DNA of 64,000 bases from Aspidiotus rigidus (taxonomy: Eukaryota > Arthropoda > Insecta > Hemiptera > Diaspididae), in NCBI GenBank assembly GCA_035079385.1, contig JAVHKY010000034.1, positions 1,178,001 to 1,242,000 on the forward strand, given 5' to 3'. The notes beneath the pieces are model-generated. The model worked only from the letters and a program-made list of their open reading frames with translations. It made no database searches and was not told the origin of the DNA. The position numbers and the translations under genes were made by a program. Within the stretch, counting starts at the first letter, position 1; each line of letters opens with the position of its first letter. Shown in pieces: positions 23,732 to 34,779 of this stretch.

Positions 23732-24180
23732 GTACCCTATAAAGCTGACTCTGGATGAATGGAAGACGGTAAGACAGAAACGATGACGATCGAGAGTAAG
23801 AATGCTTACCTGCTAGGTCTACTGCGTGGTGTTCCACAATGGCGGTGTGATCATTGACTAGCAATTTGGAGGAAGTCAATTAAAGATGGAGAAGATATCA
23901 CGGTTTGGAGAGGGATGAGATTTCCAGAACGATGAGGTTGGAAGAGTAGGAGTCATGTATAGGTTGGAGAGAGGAAAGGAAAAGGAATTAACGGAAAGGG
24001 GGGAGAAGAAAGAGGTCAATCTGGATCCATCTGGAAGGAGAATCATCAACAATGGTGACTTTGATGGGCGATTTCGGTAAGTTAGCCAGGTCGAGTGACA
24101 ATATCAGTACCCTCTAAAGCTGACTGTGGATGAATGGAAGACTGTGAAAGAGAATCGATGATGATCGAGAGTAAGAAAAT
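23732..24180 (-). repeat. Continuation of the RNase H tail array, with the empty LINE target
   Basis: Another tail copy (AIVEHHAVDLAGKHS) lies at about 23800-23880. The blocks flanking the LINE occur again here uninterrupted: GGGCGATTTCGGTAAGTTAG through ACAATATCAGTACCCT at 24066-24113, followed by AAAGCTGACTGTGGATGAAT. This neighbouring copy therefore preserves the target as it was before insertion. Confidence 0.7.
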
Positions 24181-27100
24181 AATTTCACCTCGATTTGATA
24201 TTCATTCTCTTCATCCAATCCTGAAAAATTGAATATCTATCTACAAGAGCGAAGGGAGGAGCAAGAAAAACGAAATTTAATGATAAAAAGTGATTCTAAA
24301 TTTTTCGGCGTCAAAGTCGAGTTGCTATTTGTACTCGTATTTTCTTCGTTCATTGATCCGCCCCTGTGATAGACGAGGTTATTGACTGTCTGCAGTGGGA
24401 TTTGTGAGAGCCTAATTTAGCGTCTATGAGTATTTTTAGAAATTTCATCATTGTGATACATCATGGAGCGATAAAATTGACGTACCTGAAATTTTCTTCT
24501 TCGTATGGTACCATCCGCTAATGCAGCTTCATAAACTTTCCTTATGTGGGGACATTGACTTAGCGTGATCATCGCGATATTTTTAATTACTTGGATGTAA
24601 CACGAGAATCGTATTATTGTATACTAGGGTATTATTAGTGATGATATACCTGGTATGTATTTGTAATTTTGCCTTTATACTGTCCTTGAAACATGATACC
24701 AATATTGGTAGAGAAGGGTGGCCTTTCTCTTGCTATAGCTCATCTTTCATAAATGGAATCACTTTCGCGTTAATTAAGTTGCTTTTCGATGTATTTTCAT
24801 CATCGGTATCGCTCCGTGGAAACCGTATATGTGAGAGAAGTCGCTGACATCGTGGATGATTGGGTTACCTTTAAATATTTCTATCTCCTGATACGGGAAA
24901 AATTGTCGATTCGTGGACGTCTGGTGGAGAAGGAGAATTTTCTGAGCGTGGTTCACGAGACTGCTGAAACTTTTTATTCGACTATTTTTTCTTCAAAAGT
25001 GTTAAATCGTATACGAAAAAGTCCAAAGATCGGATAGGTCTAGTCCATCTCTCATATTCTATGTGAATGACAGCGTGCATGGAAGGGTATCGAACCATAA
25101 ATTCAAAAATTTATATTTTTTTAGTCGTCTATGCATTGAATTGCCAGGGCTCCGTTACGACATTGCACTTAGTGAGCTAAAGTAATTTTTGCTATATTTT
25201 TCAAGGCAGCGTGTATATGGAGGGGTATCGAACCATGAATACTAAAAACAATCGTTTTTCAGTAGTATTTTCGTTCGAGTTCGCGAGTTTATTGGCCATT
25301 GTCCAGTATGTCGTAACGCAAAAATACAATAAATATCGGTCTCAGACCTTCGAACTATTTTATGTCGCTATTCGTCATTTCATATTCAGAAGTCACTCGG
25401 AGCCTACGGATGAGATATTTGACCGATTTCGTGAGTGTGATTCCGTGATCAAATTTGAAACTCTATTCCAAACTTGGAATATTTTCCAAAAGAAGTACTA
25501 CTTCGTAACCATTCAAGTTATCGTGACGTCATAGGGTTTTCTCTATGACCACGCTATCAGATCGCAATTTGGAATTCAGGTATTTTCAACGGAATCAGCT
25601 TTCAAATCAAGCAAAATACGGAAGTTTGGAACGATTTTTAATTTTTGAACATTTTGGCACATCTTGGTCCATATCTTGGCTCAGAAAACTCGTAGAAAAT
25701 TGAGTAGGAGCGCAGATACAAATTTTGTAGATTTGAAGTATACCTACATCTTACGTTTCGCACAGGTTTAGTGCAAACTCCCAATCAAACGGTAACATCA
25801 TTTTGGTTCACCCGGTATATGACAGGGAGTTATAATTATGCGATGATGAGGAGCCGTATGTCATAGGAGAGGGAATTGGAAAATTTCTAATTCTCGATCA
25901 GACCTAATGCGTCTATGCATAAGACCAGCCGTTTCCCTCGGAACTGCGAAGCTTGCAGGTTCTCCGCTGCCATTGCAGAGTTTGCAATTGTATCTAAACT
26001 TTTTGTTTTCTAGTCTATTTATGATGAAGTATGATCTTATCAAATTTGCCTACTTGTTTTACGATATCTGTTTGTTGTTTTCAAAATTTTTAAACTTCGT
26101 ATTATTTCGATAGATATGGTTCGACCTTGTATGGTAATCCAATATATTTAAATCTTACGTGAAAGTTGGTGACTGGACAATGGTCCAAGAACGGTCGACT
26201 CGTACAAAAATGAAGCTGGAAAGTTTTCAGCATTATTGGCTTACGGTATTAGCTCAAAGATGCGAACGGTTACATACTATACCAGGAAAATTTTCTCTGA
26301 TCCATTGTGCAGTCATACGTTTATTATCTCGCTTTCAGAATTCTTAACATCTGGTCGTTTTTTATTCCGCAAATTGAAAAACGTCAAGAATGAAGTTCGA
26401 GAAAAAAAGAGTGAGAGAGAGGAAATGGAAAACAATGGCGTTTACTGATAAACCAGTTATCAAAGTACGAGTTGAAATAATTATATTGTAGGTCAGTTGG
26501 TCGCACCTGCAAAAGATACAAGAAATTTTCCGAATACCACCGTGATGGTTTATGCGTCTGTGCGAGTAAATGCATCTCCTTGTCTGTTTAGCCATTCGAA
26601 TAACGTACGTCAATTTGGCTTCACCTAGTGATTTAATCTGGCGAGAGTTCGTGATTCGACTGCAGCTTAGAAGGATCAACTTTTGACTATACTGATTGAA
26701 TGCCCTCGTTGTAAATCGAAAGAATGACAGTCTTATAAAAATTTTCCTCGCCATGTTTCATTGTAAAATGGTTTTTCCGCAAAATTGTGCGAAAAAAAAA
26801 AAACAGGAAATATCGAAAAATCAGTATTGCGTATACTGTCAGTTTTACGTAATCACGAAACTATGTTATTTTATACCGCGAAAATGTTTTCGTTCATTGT
26901 TTATTTACAAGGCGAGAATCCGTCGATTTTTTGGAACGTAGAAATGATGAAAGATCGATTACGATTTCGTTGTGTAATTTTTCATCTTCGAAGTCGTTTT
27001 TACTTCGTCGAATATAAAGTGTGTCGCAGATACGCGCACTTTGAGGATAGTGAAGAAGCTGACTTAAATTTTTCTCTTGTTGTTGCTTTTTATGGAAGCC

Positions 27101-28059
27101 TTTGTATTGTTTAAATTGAGCGACTGGATTTCGCGACGCAGAAAAATGAAAAGGCGAAAAGGCTAGTGTGTATTTATTGAAACCTTTTGTTGGGTTCTTA
27201 ATCAATGGAATATTCGTGATTATGTTCGCGTGTTTGCTCGTTTTCTCTGCGCCGGACTCGCACTCCCAGAAGGTGGTGTGTATCGTGGCACTATAATTAT
27301 TTTGTATTAACAGCATGCGCGGAAGAAATAGACTGTATTTAAATAGGAAAATCGAAAAATAATCCGCTATCGGTGTATCCGTAATTGTTTTCCCACACAT
27401 TTTACGAGGAAAAAAGTCGGAAACGAATTATTTGCTTGCAATTCGCTTCGGTTAACCCGAGACTCATGTTAAGGTGTCTGTAACCACAAGGTCACATTGG
27501 TCGTAAAATTGGCTGTAAAATATTTGAGAATGAAGGTCCTTTATCCCTTCAAGTAATATGATAAGAATTTATGAAAATGAATACACAAAGGCCATAGTGT
27601 GTGAAAGAATATTTACGGTTGGAAGTTTACAAAGTGCAAAAAGTTGAGTATCTATGTATAAGGTCGGTAAATGAAGGAGGTTCATGTTATCCTCCAATTT
27701 TTGTTAAAAAATCAAGTTTGTTCCGAAAAATTTTTGTAACTCTCCTTCAGTGACGTTAGCGCAGATGGGTCAAAGAAGTCTGACCATTTGGAGAAATCTG
27801 TAATATTGCTCTGCCCAGCCAAAGCCTTTTTTCGTTAGCTTTCCTTCATTGTTATGAAGGTCACGAGCGAGCGTCGTCTACCGTTAGTTTGAGCGAGTGG
27901 CCTCAGTCAGCAACACCCATGCTTGAGTATCGATTTTCTGATGAGCAGAGGATTTGCCGCTAGGATGTCGGCTACCTTTTTCGCTTGTGGAACGGGAAAG
28001 TCTTCTGCCTATTTATCTTTCCACTGAGTATCGCTCAGAGATTGGGAGTTGATTGTATC
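24181..28059. other. Intron 1, mostly unique, minor dispersed repeats
   Basis: A short direct repeat (CAGCGTG then GGGTATCGAACCAT) occurs at about 25073 and 25208. A block near 25945-26010 (GGAACTGCGAAGCTTGCAGG, TTCTCCGCTGCCATT) resembles 43348-43425. The right part of a possible mobile-element end (GGTTCACCCGGTATAT) lies at about 25806. The 168-codon minus frame at 26894-27400 is discussed in the findings; it has no recognised domain. Confidence 0.4.
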
Positions 28060-29090
28060 GAACCAATTACAAAGATATTCCAAGTGTTTCTTGGTAATTT
28101 CAATTGTATCAGTGCTCAAAATTCAGTCTTCTTTCTTATACATTATCAATCTTTATTTTTTCCAAATATTGAAAGCGGGATGGCAAAAATGATTGTTTCT
28201 TTATCCACTTTTCTGTAGATCGCGAAAATGTTGCACAGAATCAGTGCTCAAAATATCTTATTACTATAATGAAATATTAAATGTTTTGTGTAGGCTTTGC
28301 TCTGATTAGTTACGCCAATCTGTTTCTATTTTGGATGCTCAAATTTCAGTCTGCTCTTCATCTATCAGCATCAATTTTTGCCAAGGCCGGGTGGTGAATT
28401 ACTAAACAAATAAGAAATGATTTTGCATACCGTATATAAAAAACGGTATGCAAAATCATTTCTTATTTGTTTATTTGTAAAAAAGGGCCGTAAAATAACT
28501 ACCTTGACTGTTCAACGTCTGGTGAATGACTGCTTCTTTATTGAGAATATTGCTCAGAATTTGAACAGTACTCTAAGTGTCTATCACTATAATAAAACAT
28601 TTCCATGGTTTGTGCAGACTTTGTTCTGACCAGTTATTCCAATCTACTTCAATTTTGGATGTTCAAAATTCAGTCGGCTTTCATACAAAGGTATCAGTTT
28701 TTACTTTTTGCAAGGGTTCAAGGGCGAGTGGCGAATGATTGCTCCTTTATCGAGGATATTGCTAAAAATTCGGATTGCACTTGGAGTGCCTGTCAGGGTA
28801 AGAAACCATTTACATGAATTCTGAAGGCTTCGTTCTAATCACTTGTTCCAATCTTCTTCCACTTTGGATGTTCAATATTCAGTCTGCCTTAGTACAAAAG
28901 TATCAATTTTTACTTTCCACAAAGGTTCAAGGCCAGGCGGCAAATGATTGCTCCTTTATCGAGGATATTGCTGAAAATTTGAACTGCACTCAGAGTGTCT
29001 GTCACAGTAAGAAAATGGTGATAAAAATTTCTTCGTGCAGAGAAAAACAATGATTGTAGTAAAATTAGTAATAAAATATTTAGGCTTTGT
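28060..29090 (+). repeat. 209-bp tandem array, about 4.5 units
   Basis: Landmark TTTTGGATGTTCAAAATTCAGTCTGC and relatives occur near 28105, 28331, 28655 and 28864. Landmark TGATTGCTCCTTTATCGAGGATATTGCT lies at 28736 and 28945, exactly 209 bp apart, with a diverged copy at 28527. The last two complete units are the least diverged. The unit containing the 28403-28473 hairpin is longer than the others by about 115 bp. Short open frames at 28605-28817 and 28814-29053 encode similar peptides only because of this repetition. Confidence 0.8.
28403..28473. repeat. Perfect inverted repeat, 31-bp arms and 9-base loop
   Basis: The left arm 28403-28433 (starting TAAACAAATAAGAAATGATT) is the exact reverse complement of 28443-28473. 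The loop is ATATAAAAA. There is not one mismatch. It sits inside one unit of the 209-bp array, between text that is contiguous in other units. It may be a foldback insertion, a templated-slippage palindrome, or a hairpin RNA precursor. The sequence alone cannot decide which. Confidence 0.85.
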
Positions 29091-32000
29091 GTGGATCTCT
29101 TCTGAACATTTCCAGGCGTTGGCAGACACTCCTCAAGAACCCTGCAGGCAATATGAATTGTTTGTAGGCTGCGCTAGTCCAACTTTCTGATCTAATTTCA
29201 TGTTGCACAGTGTCATCAATGACGATCGTTAGTCTTTTCTCTTGAGCTAATTTGGCGATTTTCAATGACAAGAGGGTTGCAAGAAACCATACTTGAGTCT
29301 GGAAATTTTAACTCGAATACTAAAACCAACATCCATTGCTGGTAGGGCTGTTCGGATTGTTTCTTCGGCAGCAAGCACCTATTAAGCTGGCCTTCTCAAG
29401 CTTATTATCCAGTTTCCGGACTTGGACTTCCTCGTTCCATTTCTTTTTCTTCTTGTAACACTTTTTCTATGACAGGTTAGCTATCTTAATGGCAACTTGA
29501 ATCCTTGAAGCTGCTTTACGAAATAGTTCCAAAGCATTCCATTGGCGTGTATCCTTTAGCCAGGAGTTCTGACGTCTTCCGCGTGGCTGATCTCTTTTCA
29601 GTAAATTGTCCTTCCTTGATTACCCGCGACGACTGGTCATCTACCTCAAGTTGTGATTTGTCTCACTTTTAGGGAATATCTCCGTCAGATGTTGGGACCT
29701 TGAACTTTACTTTTTGTGATGATTCAGCGTGGGTGATCACAGTAAATCTGTTGTCTTTGGGGATCCCAATCGTTGTTCTAGACATTTCCTGTTTGGCTGA
29801 TATAATGTCTGGAGTTTCTGGTTAGCAACCAGCAGTGAGTTGACTTGTCGTCGAATCGCTTGCTCTTTCACTTCATAGCTCGCAGTCTTCTTCAGTCCAA
29901 TGAAAACCCTTACTGTGGTCCTTAACTCTATGGAATTCGGTCAGCATCTTTAGTATTTGGGCGAGCTCTATTTCTGGTACTAATTTCCCTGATGACTGTC
30001 GCTTGATAATCCTTCAATTATTATCACCGACTTCTAAAAATTCTTCTACCTGAACTCGAAACATAAATTCTTCAGCATTAAGACCCTCTGTATGCAATAA
30101 ATCCAAATGGTCAACTGGTTGTGATAATTGATTTATTGCGACTGCAAAGTTGGTTACGTAGCTGATCCCAGGTCAACTCGAATAATTTCTTTTTCCGTTT
30201 CAGTTCTGATTTTAAGCTGTTTTCAATGAAATTTATGAACTGGTAACTCTTCCTTTCCTCTCCATTATGTAAAAGTTTGCTACATTATCTGAGGGAAATC
30301 AAATCTGTGAGGAGAAAAAATCGGGTTTCATGTCTCTTGAATACGACCACTTGGAGAGAAGCGTACAACGTCCAGTCGAGCTCAATCCCAAAGGACCTTT
30401 CTTGGTATCGACATCTCAATAGATGAAGCAGAAATAGAATTCAATTCGTTAAACTAGCCTAGGAAGAGGGCGGGGTATCATAAAATATGCTAGTATGGTA
30501 TATTACGTTACATATTGGCAGAAAAAGAAGACAATTGGTCAAATTAGCTCGCAGCCAGGAGGAAGTCTCTCAACTTGCCTCTACAACCTGGTGTACAATA
30601 GTAAGGCACCCGAAAATATCTTCAATTCCTAGGGGTAGGGACATCACGGGATATCCCGCTCCCTCTTCTTTAGCCTGACATACGAGTACGTGTTTACAGC
30701 TGAACTCCGCTCCGTCGTCTACATTTTCCGGTTTGTACTGCTTCTTTTGACCACAGTATGTGGAAGTTATTTGTTAATATAATGAGAAACTATGAAAGAT
30801 TATTTTTTCCGAGCACAATGCGGAATCGGTTGCGTGGCAGCCCTCTGATGATGGGTGACGGCTCTTGCAGAGCACTCTTTGTACTTCACTGAGCGGCACT
30901 TCTTATTCGTCTATGTGCAGATTTGGATTTGAAGTAGACAGCCTCAGATGAGCAATTTTTCGCTCGATTTTTTGATAGCCCGTTTGGCTGAAAGCGTGTT
31001 GACGAGGGTACTGTACACTAGGATTTTCTCTTTCTTTCTGTGGAAAGGTGATCACACGTTACAAGACTCTGCATTTTATCCGGTCGGAGGAAAGGCTTTT
31101 GGAATTTAGAGTATGAGAAAAAATGATTTTTGAAAAATTGTCTTTCAGAATTTGGACATTTGGAAGAAAGACTCGGAATTCTTGGTATGGTCTTTATTTT
31201 TTTACTAATTTTATAAGTTCACAACTCACGATGACTGCATTATTGGTCAAACGAGACGATATTCTGGATTTATAAATTCTGTCCGAGAACGAAGCATCAA
31301 GAAGTAAATTACGCTTGATTTTATATGCATGCGTCTATTGTGCAAAACTTTTCTGATGTATGTATTTTTCTTTCGCCTACATAAGTTGAACTTCTTCAGT
31401 ACCCTACCCAAAAATCATGGTCAATAAGAAGACGAGGGACCTTCATAACTGTACTGAAGTATTGCATATGTTGATTTTGATAGTATATTGGTATGTTCTG
31501 TATTTATATGCACACGCTTAATTGCGTTAGATGCGTTCTTCTGTATAGTATTTTGTCTCCGTCTCATTTGTCGTATGCGTATAAAAATAGACATTCGTAT
31601 TGTGCACGTTCGGCTAAAAATATACACCGATCATCAGATAGGATATCACGATACATACTAATCATACACATACCTATACAATTCTTACCTGTATACGTTA
31701 TATCTAAAGAAATGGGAGAGAGATAGCTGGAATCATCTGAGAAAGGACAAGGTCAAAACGGCGATTTAATGGCCCGTAGTGCAAAGGTCAATATTTCGTG
31801 CGAAACAACGATAGCGATTCGAAAAATATTAACGAATGTTCGTGACGTCTCCGTGTACTTTTTATCGGTGAGAAACCCTTGGTATTGCCTCGATTCATGT
31901 TTGTAAAACAATTCAATAGCGGGTATAGTGCTTCGCCGTCGCGACGTTTTTCTGAAGTTTCGAACCCGCTTTCGATTCTTCTTGGAAGAAGCATTCGCGT

Positions 32001-32738
32001 AATTAATAACTTTTTCGTGAGGAACGAGTTCGCGTCGGGCGTCGTATCTTTCGGAAGGAGGAGGCGCGACGGTTAAAAAGTAGAAAATAAACGGTAGCAT
32101 TGTAGTTATTCGAAGTGAACTATCGCGAAGAAAAGGAGTCGAGAAGATTAATGCGTCGCAGATGATAATTTTTTCGACGAGAATATTCTGATGATGAACT
32201 GATTAATGCTGCTAGGACAAGTGTGGAGGCGGAGACTTCTTTAAGTGAAGCACTCGTCTATACTACTTATCATCCTTCTTCGAAGGCACTTATTTCGTGA
32301 AAACACTATAATTTACCGTGACTGCTTAAAATGGAGTGCAAACGTACGAAAACTGTAATCAATCAGCATTGTTGAAGTGAGGAGGAGCGATCGTTGATTT
32401 TTCGTTATTAGGAAAACTGCATCGGTGAAGTGACTCCTCTTAAATTGATGGCGGAGGAATTCATTCTCACTTTCCGTAAAATTTCGCTTTACTGTGACAA
32501 ATACACACTTGTTATGCTTCTCAAGAGAGAGACATCGAACCACTATTGATTGTTATACTTAATTAGGCTCAGAGAGTACGAGATTTGGAAGAAATTCAGG
32601 ATCCTATTTATCGGTGGAAATCATCGAAAATTGAGCTGGGAAAGTGGTTTTTCTTGTGGAAGAATCTCGTAGATTATCTTTTTCATCTCTCATATCAACA
32701 TTTTGTACGAAGTTTGAACAAACCTCTGTCCAACTAGT
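29091..32738. other. Intron 1, degraded sequence, no assignable gene
   Basis: From about 29400 to 30300 the minus strand has several short coherent peptides broken by many stops, suggesting an old mobile element, but no family motif was recognised. A CpG-rich stretch lies at 31750-32110 (see findings). The rest is plain AT-rich intron. Confidence 0.35.
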
Positions 32739-32739
32739 C

Positions 32740-33300
32740 AATCAACAAAAAAGAAACATTTTAGATTGGAAAAGAGTCCAAGGGGTAGGTTATATGTATG
32801 GGTTCTAGGGATTTGCTGTGAACGGTTTATTGAATTGGAGCCGAATAATGTTTGGTGGAGAGTAAGATGAAAGTTTTCGCACAACAATTGGAAGTTGAGG
32901 AAATTTGGATACGGAGAATAGAAAGTTTGAGGTTGGGGTGAGTCTTCGAATGTGGGTTCTGAGGTTTCTGTGCATAGTCCAAATTTGGGGCTAGCACGAT
33001 AGGCTCCCAGGGCATTCCTGAGAGAGGAGGTTTTGGTGGGGTCGAGTATGGCGAGGACAGTTTTGTTGGCTGAGTTATAAATTGAGGAACCTGAAGGCTT
33101 TTGTATAGTTGAAGGAGTAATTTTCGGTTGCATCTTTTTGGGGGATGAGACATGAATTTTAAACTGTTTAGAGCGCGTGTGCATTTGGCTTTGGGGGTTT
33201 TAATGTATGGGGCCCATGTGAATTTTTGATCGAAGTGTAGACCGAGAAGTTTGCCGAAGGTATATCATGGAATTTCGAAATTTTGTAAAATGATGGAAGG
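32740..33300 (-). mobile_element. Jockey/I-type LINE relic (family B), copy 1
   Basis: The minus strand encodes the thumb end of a LINE reverse transcriptase: KLLGLHFDQKFTWAPYIKT and KCTRALNSLKFMSHP. After a frame change it continues with IYNSANKTVLAILDPTKTSS, LRNALGAYRASP and TETSEPTF. These match the usual order KFLGL-FD-KLTW-PHIK, RALN-LK-LSH, LDP---GLR-ALGA-R-SP and EA-EPPL in R1/Jockey/I-group LINEs. Several frameshifts and stops break it. Shared wording (KLLGLHFDQ, TWAP, KFMSHP) ties it to the copy at 50.5 kb. Confidence 0.75.
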
Positions 33301-33969
33301 GTAGCCACTTCTTGTTGGTATTCCAATTGTAATCACTCTTATTTTGCGTTGATTTATCATATTATCTGTATACTTTTTTCGGGTTAATCCCTAATTCCCC
33401 CTTCAGTATTCAGAAGCATAAACGTTGTGATTTTCTCTATGGTTTGAGCGGCACGAATTTTCGTTGTAAATAATTTAGATGTAGTCTTTTTCATGTTATA
33501 TTTGCTGGAATGGAGGAACTACTAATACTGCAACTGTTTAAAAAAATACCAACCAGGAAGTGAGACTGTGATAGGTGAAAATAAATACCATTTGTAGGCT
33601 CGAAAATATGTCGTAGTCGTGCGATGTTTCTTAATGAAGAGAATTGAGAATTGAGTCTTCTTCATTTCTGTGCCTGGTAATCTCGATTGGAATTTAGTTT
33701 CAACAAAGGGAATGAAACCCAAAATCCAATCGTTAGAACGACAAAATTCTGGAAGATGAGATGAGCTTGATCGAGCAGTACCGACATTACCTGTACCGAC
33801 TGTTCTAATGTGCAGTTTTTTATCGAACAAATTAAAAAATTTTGCTAGAAATTCTTGATTATCTCCAGTTTATATTTCAGAACACTACCTATCATCCGAA
33901 ACCAACTGTCGAAGTCGCTCAAAAATTGTCGTTCTGTTAACTTGTAGTGACCATTTCGAGAAATAAATA

Positions 33970-34083
33970 GAGAGTTTTTGCACTGGGAGGTAACGTTAAC
34001 ACTAAATTTTCTCATTGTGAGCAATGGGGAAATTTAACGTTAGCGTTACGTTATTTCAATAACGTTCGAATGCAAAAACTCTC
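33970..34083. mobile_element. 114-bp MITE with perfect inverted ends and TA target duplication
   Basis: The ends GAGAGTTTTTGCA and TGCAAAAACTCTC are perfect 13-bp inverted repeats, each bordered by TA (33968-33969 and 34084-34085), as produced by Tc1/mariner-type transposition. The subterminal sequence also pairs (GGTAACGTTAACACTAAATT with AAATTTAACGTTAGCGTTACG), so nearly the whole element is a foldback. It has no coding capacity. Confidence 0.75.
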
Positions 34084-34779
34084 TATTGTTTTTTTAATTT
34101 CGACTGGTAATTCAGCTTTTCAAGTTTTTAATTTCGTACATTCAAGAAGACAATTCCTATTTTTTTTTTTTTTAATTGAATATTCACGAAGAGGTTGGAG
34201 AGGTTTCGTGATCTTGTTTCCGAAGAGGTCAAGAATAGAAGTCTTACAGACATTCAGAATTTGATTATTATAAATTCGTAGAAGAGGGGCGTGAATTTTC
34301 ATTTTTATTTATCGTATTTTCTGGCGAGCAGAAGTTGCACAGAGAGGATTGCAGAAAATATTTTCTTCTTCAGGACGGCAGCCAAAAATTTGAAAAATTT
34401 TTTTTTGCGAAGTTGGAAACGGTCGAAGTAATTAAAAATGCACCTGTTTTATTTAACAAAACCTCATGTATATTTGAGAAATCGTTTCTCGTCCCTGAAA
34501 TTTGATAATGTTGATCATTACACGTACAAACAGTGCATAAGTTTGTGGAGATTATGGGAAAATGCGCTTTTCCATGAAATTTGAACTCACAAGCCCCTGT
34601 GTTAAAATCGACCACGAAGTGGTCAATGGTCATTGAAACTTGTTTGTCTCCTTTGTTTGGAAACTTCACAAATATTATTGACTAGAAAAAGGCGAAAAAC
34701 GTGAACAAATCATTATTCCTTTTGAGTGGTCTGAAAATTTGGTGAATATCGTATCATCCATCCCCAAGTCTTTCACAAA

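Noticed and set aside
29400..30300. Possible envelope-like or coiled-coil relic on the minus strand
   Set aside because: Short coherent peptides exist, but stops are dense and no diagnostic motif could be found, so no family is assigned.
30660..30730. YVFTAEL, an RNase H-like word on the plus strand
   Set aside because: Only one short motif; no neighbouring RT or RNase H wording in any frame, so a chance match is likely.
32738..33184. 148-codon minus-strand frame as a host gene
   Set aside because: The inner part matches the LINE block LDP-(x)n-ALGA-R-SP and the flanking frames carry the thumb, so it is a LINE relic.
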